Source: RHLJ01 sp963974345 (GTDB lineage Bacteria; Bacteroidota; Rhodothermia; Balneolales; Balneolaceae). From it: a stretch of DNA of 64,000 nucleotides. Position 1 is the stretch's first letter, and every line of letters begins with the position of its first letter. This document shows positions 59,245 through 64,000 of the stretch, piece by piece. Where the stretch lies: the NCBI GenBank assembly GCA_963974345.1, contig CAXBBW010000014.1:1-64000 (forward strand), written 5' to 3'. The position numbers and the translations under genes were made by a program. The notes below the pieces were generated by a model. The model ran no database searches. It saw only the letters and a program-made list of their open reading frames with translations, and was not told the origin of the DNA.

Positions 59245-62200
59245 TTATGAAGTCAACACCAACTCCACTGCTTCTTCACCTAACACTTTTTTCAATCCTT
59301 TTAACAATTCATCACTTGGCTCTACCACAAAGTTCCGAACATTCATTTTGATGGGTGCTGTCGCTTCTTTGCTATGTACAGCTAACTTTACCATTGTTGT
59401 CCCTTTATTCAGTTCAAATAAAGTCTGCATCTGCATTAAATCTTCTGAGGTGAGTCCCTCTGTACTAATATCTAGTTTCAATCTTAGCCTATCTTGAAAT
59501 TTCTCGCGTAAATTTTCAACTCGCTCCATATTAGCAACAATCAAACTATTTCCACGATCTCGCATACTGTAGCGACACGTAAAATAGATCACGTTATCTA
59601 CTTCAAGAAGCGCAGAAAACTTATCGAATTCGTTGCTAAACACACATACTTCTACTGATGAGTGTAAATCTTCAACCATCAGAAAGGCAATCGGACGTCC
59701 TTTTTTATCAACAATCTGGCGCTTCCCTGTAATGATAGCAATAAATCTTAACTCAGAGTCATTTTGCAGATTTTGAATAGTTTCCTCTTTCAGGTTTTGC
59801 TTTCCAAACAAATTTATATCCTCTTTATATCTATTCAAAGGATGTCCGCTTAGATATAATCCAATAAGATCGCGTTCGTTATTTAGACGCTCAATAGTAC
59901 TCCATTTTGGAACATCTTTTAATTTGGGTTCCTGAAGAACTCCTCCACCTGCCCCACCACCAAATAAGTTTACTTGGTTTAAGCGTTGCTCTTCTTGCTT
60001 GCGAGATGCAAACGCCAAAATATCTTCAACTCCGAATAATAGTTTTGCTCTATTGTCATCCAAATCATCAAAAGCTCCAGCTTGAATTAAACTTTCCAAA
60101 GTTCGGCGATTACATACTCTTAAATCCACACGAGATGCGAAATCAAACACACTTTTAAATAACCCATTTTCTTCGCGCTCCTCAACTATATGAGCAATGG
60201 CTGATGACCCAACTCCTTTGATGGCAGACATTCCGTATTGAACACGCCCATCCCGAGCTGTAAATTTTCCTCGAGCTGTATTGATATTTGGTGGATCTAG
60301 GGGGATATCCATTTTCTGGCATTCTTCGATAAATGAAGCCACTTTTTTGATATCACTCATGTTGTGTGTCATCACCGCAGCCAAATATTCAGCAGGGTAA
60401 TTTGCTTTAAAATACATGGTGTGGTACGCAACTACCGAATATGCCGCAGAGTGTGATTTATTGAACCCGTATCCGGCAAACATCGCCATCTTATCGAAGA
60501 CTTCTTTTGCTGTTTTTTCATCGTAGCCTAGTTCTTTGGCTTGTCGGACAAATTTTTCTTCCTCAGGTGGCAGAAGTTCCGGCTTTTTCTTACCCATAAT
60601 TCGGCGAAGCACATCTGCTTCACCCAATGAATAGCCACCCATTTGCTGTGCAACTTTCATGATCTGTTCCTGATAAATCATGATTCCGTACGTATTTTCT
60701 AAGAGAGGAATTAAATCATCATGATCGTACTCTACCTTTTCACGTCCATGTTTTCTTTCGATATAATTGGGAATAAATTGCATAGGGCCTGGTCGATATA
60801 AAGCGTTCATTGCAATTAAATCGTTGATATCGGTAGGCTTTAAATTATGAAGATGTTTTCTCATACCTTCACTTTCAAACTGGAAGGTTCCGAGTGTCCC
60901 ACCTTTTTGATACAACTTATAAGTAACAGAATCATCTAATGGAATATCATCTAGGTTGTACTCCTTACCATGATTTTCCTTTACAAAACTAATGGCTGTT
61001 TTCAGAATAGACAGAGTTTTCAATCCTAGAAAATCCATCTTTAGCATTCCGGCGTACTCAATTACACTTCCATCAAATTGTGTAACAGTAAGATCGGCGT
61101 CTTTTGCGGTACTTACGGGGATGAATTCTGTTAAATCATCAGGAGCAATGATAATACCTGCAGCATGAATCCCGGTGTTTCGAACCGAACCTTCTAAGAC
61201 ATGCGCCATTTTCAGCGTTTCAGCTTCTAGTCCTTCTCCAGCTTTGATATCTCGAAGCTCTTTCATTTCCTTAAAGGCATCGTCAAGAGAAGTACCTGGA
61301 CGTTCAGGAATCAATTTGGCAATTCGATCAGCATCAGACAGCGGAAGATCCAGCACACGGGCAACATCCCGAACGGAAGATCGTGCAGCCATCGAACCAA
61401 AAGTGATGATATGCGCTACCTGATTTTTACCATATTTATTTACTACATATTCGATCACTTTCTGTCTGCCATCATCATCAAAATCGATATCAATATCAGG
61501 CATCGAAACACGCTCGGGATTCAGAAAACGCTCAAAAAGTAGATCATATTTCAGTGGATCTATATTCGTAATTCCGGTACAAAAAGCGACTACCGAACCT
61601 GCTGCAGAACCACGACCGGGACCAACATAAACACCCATATCTCTTGCTGCAGCTATGAAATCTTGAACGATCAAAAAATAACCCGGAAATCCCATGTCTT
61701 TGATGATTCCCAACTCGAGCTCGATTCGATCTTTAATTTCATCGCTAAAATCTGGATATCGGGTTTTCGCGCCTTCTAACGTTAGATGTTTAAGGTAGTC
61801 ATCTTCATTTTCGAAGCCCTCAGGAATATCGAATTTTGGAAGAATTACTTCTCGAGCAAGCTTTATTGGCTCAATCTTATCAACAATTTCTTTTGTATTT
61901 GCAATAGCTTCAGGCATATCTGGAAATAGCTCGACCATTGCATCGGTATCTTTGAAATAGAATTCCTCATTTGGGAATCCGTATCTAAACTCTCTACCCT
62001 TTCCAATCGGTGTACCTACTAATGTGCCGTCATCAATACAAATAAGTGCATCATGTGCTTTAGCATCTTCTTCTTCTAGATAGAACGCATTATTACTGGC
62101 AACTAGCTTCACGCCATACTTTTCGGAAAACTCCTTAAAAACTTGGTTAACACGTTGCTCCTCATCGAGCCCATGATTGATTACTTCGAGGTAGAAATCA

Positions 62201-63450
62201 TCCCCAAATATTTCCATCCACCACTTTAATTCTTCTTCAGCAAATTCTTCGCCTTTGTTCAGAATTAAGTCTCCCAGTAAACCCCGAGTATTTCCACTAA
62301 GACAGATTAAATCTTTACTGTATTTCTTAATTACTTCCTTATCAACCCGTGGAAATTTGTAGTAATATCCTTCGGTAAAACCAACAGAGCAAAGTTTAGC
62401 AAGGTTTTTATAACCATCCATATTCTTCGCCAACATTGGAATCTGATACATCCTATCTCTGTTTTCACGCGTAAATTTCTTTTGATTCCGATCATCTACC
62501 ACAAAAAACTCACATCCTACAATGGGTTTTATTCCTTCGGCATGAGCGGCTGAAACAAAAGCGAACGCTCCATACATATTGCCTTTATCGGTTAGTGCTA
62601 CAGCCGGCATTCCCAGTTTTTTGGCTTTGGCTACCAATTCTTTTACTCCAGCAGTGGCCTGAAGTACCGAGTATTTTGAGTGACAGTGGAGATGCGTAAA
62701 TACTACGTCTTCGTCTAGTTTAACCTCAACCTTTTGGTTCGACGAATCGTCCGTGGTACTCGCTTCTGTGGTCTCCTCTTTTTTTTTAATACGTGAAGGC
62801 GATACTAAATCAATGTAATTTTCCCGAACGATATAACTCTGAGAAGATTCATACAGTTTTGCATCTAATGGAAAGTTTACGTTGATCACCCCAAGTCGAA
62901 CCAGTTCTAAAAACGCACGGGTTGTCGCTTCTACATCGGCTGCAGCATCGTGAGCATCTTCAAAATTTTTGCCAAATAATTTATGATGAAGTTCGCCCAG
63001 AGTAGGCCACTTAAATCCTCTCGCACTTGGTATTGCTACGTACTCTGTACTTTCATCTTTAGTATCGATCTTGGGTTTATCCATGATCGCGGATGCAATT
63101 TTCTTCCGAAGATATTCAGCACCCATAATATTCTCATCGAACGATACATTGTGCCCGATTAAGAAATGTGCGCGATCCATGTCTTTTCTGAATTCCTGTA
63201 ATACGAATCCGAGATCATGCCCTTCTTCTATTGCCTTTTTGGTAGAAATACCATGAATTTTTTCGGAATTGAAAGGAATAGTAAATCCTTCTGGCTTAAC
63301 TATATAATTCCCGCTCGACATCAATTTTCCAGTATGATCATGCAATTGCCACGCTAATTGAACCAAACGTGGCCAGTTATCAAAATCGGTAATTGGAGCT
63401 GAATAATCTCGTGGAAGACCTGTGGTCTCGGTATCAAAAATCAGATACAT
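59245..63450 (-). CDS. dnaE: DNA polymerase III alpha subunit with fused N-terminal proofreading exonuclease
   Basis: A 1401-residue replicative polymerase. Residues 1-185 form a DnaQ-type DEDDh exonuclease (FDTETTGLP, HNVSFDENIMG, EDAHDAAADVEATTRAF). A charged linker leads to the PHP domain at about 250 (FTHLHCHSKYSVLQATAGVKELV). The polymerase core has GPGRGSAAGSVVAFC and the catalytic Asp pair in PDIDIDFDDDGRQ at about 650, then GYGFNKSHSAAYSVVAYHT and helix-hairpin-helix and OB-fold regions toward the C-terminus (ELRFIAIITGKRQIVDKKGRP). The fusion replaces a separate DnaQ epsilon subunit and is known in this phylum. Confidence 0.96.
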   Translation of the reverse strand: MYLIFDTETTGLPRDYSAPITDFDNWPRLVQLAWQLHDHTGKLMSSGNYIVKPEGFTIPFNSEKIHGISTKKAIEEGHDLGFVLQEFRKDMDRAHFLIGHNVSFDENIMGAEYLRKKIASAIMDKPKIDTKDESTEYVAIPSARGFKWPTLGELHHKLFGKNFEDAHDAAADVEATTRAFLELVRLGVINVNFPLDAKLYESSQSYIVRENYIDLVSPSRIKKKEETTEASTTDDSSNQKVEVKLDEDVVFTHLHCHSKYSVLQATAGVKELVAKAKKLGMPAVALTDKGNMYGAFAFVSAAHAEGIKPIVGCEFFVVDDRNQKKFTRENRDRMYQIPMLAKNMDGYKNLAKLCSVGFTEGYYYKFPRVDKEVIKKYSKDLICLSGNTRGLLGDLILNKGEEFAEEELKWWMEIFGDDFYLEVINHGLDEEQRVNQVFKEFSEKYGVKLVASNNAFYLEEEDAKAHDALICIDDGTLVGTPIGKGREFRYGFPNEEFYFKDTDAMVELFPDMPEAIANTKEIVDKIEPIKLAREVILPKFDIPEGFENEDDYLKHLTLEGAKTRYPDFSDEIKDRIELELGIIKDMGFPGYFLIVQDFIAAARDMGVYVGPGRGSAAGSVVAFCTGITNIDPLKYDLLFERFLNPERVSMPDIDIDFDDDGRQKVIEYVVNKYGKNQVAHIITFGSMAARSSVRDVARVLDLPLSDADRIAKLIPERPGTSLDDAFKEMKELRDIKAGEGLEAETLKMAHVLEGSVRNTGIHAAGIIIAPDDLTEFIPVSTAKDADLTVTQFDGSVIEYAGMLKMDFLGLKTLSILKTAISFVKENHGKEYNLDDIPLDDSVTYKLYQKGGTLGTFQFESEGMRKHLHNLKPTDINDLIAMNALYRPGPMQFIPNYIERKHGREKVEYDHDDLIPLLENTYGIMIYQEQIMKVAQQMGGYSLGEADVLRRIMGKKKPELLPPEEEKFVRQAKELGYDEKTAKEVFDKMAMFAGYGFNKSHSAAYSVVAYHTMYFKANYPAEYLAAVMTHNMSDIKKVASFIEECQKMDIPLDPPNINTARGKFTARDGRVQYGMSAIKGVGSSAIAHIVEEREENGLFKSVFDFASRVDLRVCNRRTLESLIQAGAFDDLDDNRAKLLFGVEDILAFASRKQEEQRLNQVNLFGGGAGGGVLQEPKLKDVPKWSTIERLNNERDLIGLYLSGHPLNRYKEDINLFGKQNLKEETIQNLQNDSELRFIAIITGKRQIVDKKGRPIAFLMVEDLHSSVEVCVFSNEFDKFSALLEVDNVIYFTCRYSMRDRGNSLIVANMERVENLREKFQDRLRLKLDISTEGLTSEDLMQMQTLFELNKGTTMVKLAVHSKEATAPIKMNVRNFVVEPSDELLKGLKKVLGEEAVELVLTS

Positions 63451-63563
63451 ATAATGCCTTTACTACGTGCGTGATCTACTGAAAATATCTATTGAATATA
63501 GGATTCAAATTGCTCCTTATCTTGAGAAGTTTTCCACAAGTTGTCGACTAACTTATAAATTAG

Positions 63564-64000
63564 TTAGTTATCGACATTATATTCTAGAAGCTTGAAACGA
63601 ACACTCCATGGGCTTGTAGTTGAAATATTTGGAACATTGGTATATCTATAGCTAACCAGACCAATCTCTTTTTCTAGAATACTATGGCTAGAATAAGTTG
63701 GATCCAATTCTAGATCATAGTTATATCCATTACGAACTGTTACGTTTTCAAAAAAGTTTAAATTATATCTAAAAAGTGATCCAAGTTGTCCATAAGGTGA
63801 AACTCTAACAAAATTATTCTTTCTATCATCGATATTAATGCTACCATCTTCTTTAATCGTTATAAAAAAGTGTGATTCATAATCGTTGTAGAGTGTTGTA
63901 TCAGAAGCCCAATTAAAGACTTCATACCCATTCCTGATTTCTTTAATGGTATAAATAGTATCAGAACCTGAGGTTTCGAGACTTTCAACCATCCATTCGG
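63564..64000 (-). CDS. Unknown protein, C-terminal part (5' end outside window)
   Basis: The frame is open to the right edge (codons for Glu-Trp precede the ATG at 63992), so only about 145 C-terminal residues are visible. They are beta-rich with many Tyr, Asn and Asp residues (IYTIKEIRNGYEVFNWASDTTLYNDYESHFFITIKEDGSI) and no cysteines or membrane helix. It looks like the end of an exported lipoprotein, but the signal is out of view. No family is recognised. Confidence 0.65.
   Translation of the reverse strand, partial: EWMVESLETSGSDTIYTIKEIRNGYEVFNWASDTTLYNDYESHFFITIKEDGSINIDDRKNNFVRVSPYGQLGSLFRYNLNFFENVTVRNGYNYDLELDPTYSSHSILEKEIGLVSYRYTNVPNISTTSPWSVRFKLLEYNVDN

Overview
The window is an AT-rich (by eye roughly 37-38% G+C), gene-dense chromosomal segment with about 59 supportable protein genes, one tRNA and no rRNA or CRISPR. 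It most likely comes from a member of the Bacteroidota/Balneolota group, with Balneola-like marine bacteria as my best guess. The basis is a type IX secretion sorting tail on the giant CHRD protein (YPNPFNPST near its C-terminus), a fused CcoN-CcoO cbb3 oxidase subunit with a mono-haem CcoP, a DnaE polymerase with a fused N-terminal proofreading exonuclease, many Cys-lipobox exported proteins, and weak Shine-Dalgarno signals. The lineage is an inference; no rRNA is present to prove it.

Layout. 1-2820: an AraC regulator (cut by the window edge), a SpoIIAA-like protein and a Zn/Cd-type P1B ATPase, ending at a strong terminator beside an initiator tRNA-Met (2826-2898, minus strand). 3017-5861: two class III aminotransferases, ornithine aminotransferase and lysine 6-aminotransferase. 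5862-9750 (minus): a short-chain dehydrogenase, purL and a rhodanese, separated by hairpin-rich intergenic DNA. 9924-18965 (plus): a complete cbb3 oxidase cluster: an IscR-like Rrf2 regulator behind a 32-bp palindrome, ccoI, ccoS, fused ccoNO, ccoQ-like, ccoP, an unknown small ORF, ccoG, fixH and a TauE/SafE-family membrane protein. 18970-22935 (minus): two Gfo/Idh/MocA oxidoreductases and a double DUF1080 lipoprotein, probably an exported keto-sugar (glycoside) catabolic operon. 23017-25716: HAD phosphatase, then LemA and two TPM-domain proteins. 25778-30857 (minus): FadE-type acyl-CoA dehydrogenase with its TetR regulator and operator, then trmB, pdxH and a thioredoxin-like protein in tight succession.

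31141-41043: mostly minus-strand housekeeping and envelope genes (radical SAM protein, lipoprotein, amidohydrolase, Nudix, pyrG, glycerophosphodiesterase, small membrane protein, DUF1343/NamZ-like lipoprotein, ndk) with rlmB on the plus strand. 41155-45570 (plus): a class III adenylate cyclase with an internal zinc ribbon, methylglyoxal synthase and a YyaL-type thioredoxin-domain protein. 45663-51342 (plus): an ECF sigma factor, its anti-sigma factor without a recognisable zinc motif, and a 1371-residue secreted protein built as (4 CHRD + 1 Fn3/SusE-like)x2 plus a type IX sorting domain. 51591-64000: mnmA, DUF4412, DsrE-family, HNH endonuclease, PiT-like permease, RsbW-like kinase, RluA pseudouridine synthase, thioredoxin, a DUF2490-like protein, dnaE and the 3' part of an unknown gene.

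The clearest coherent system is the cbb3 oxidase regulon. An Fe-S-type Rrf2 sensor is translationally coupled to the copper exporter CcoI and followed by structural and maturation genes in one direction, with one small uncharacterised CxxxC protein inside it. The most unusual single gene is the duplicated CHRD protein beside an ECF/anti-sigma pair. I saw no phage, transposase, toxin-antitoxin or defence genes. The only hint of an accessory region is the metal-resistance module abutting the 3' end of the initiator tRNA gene.
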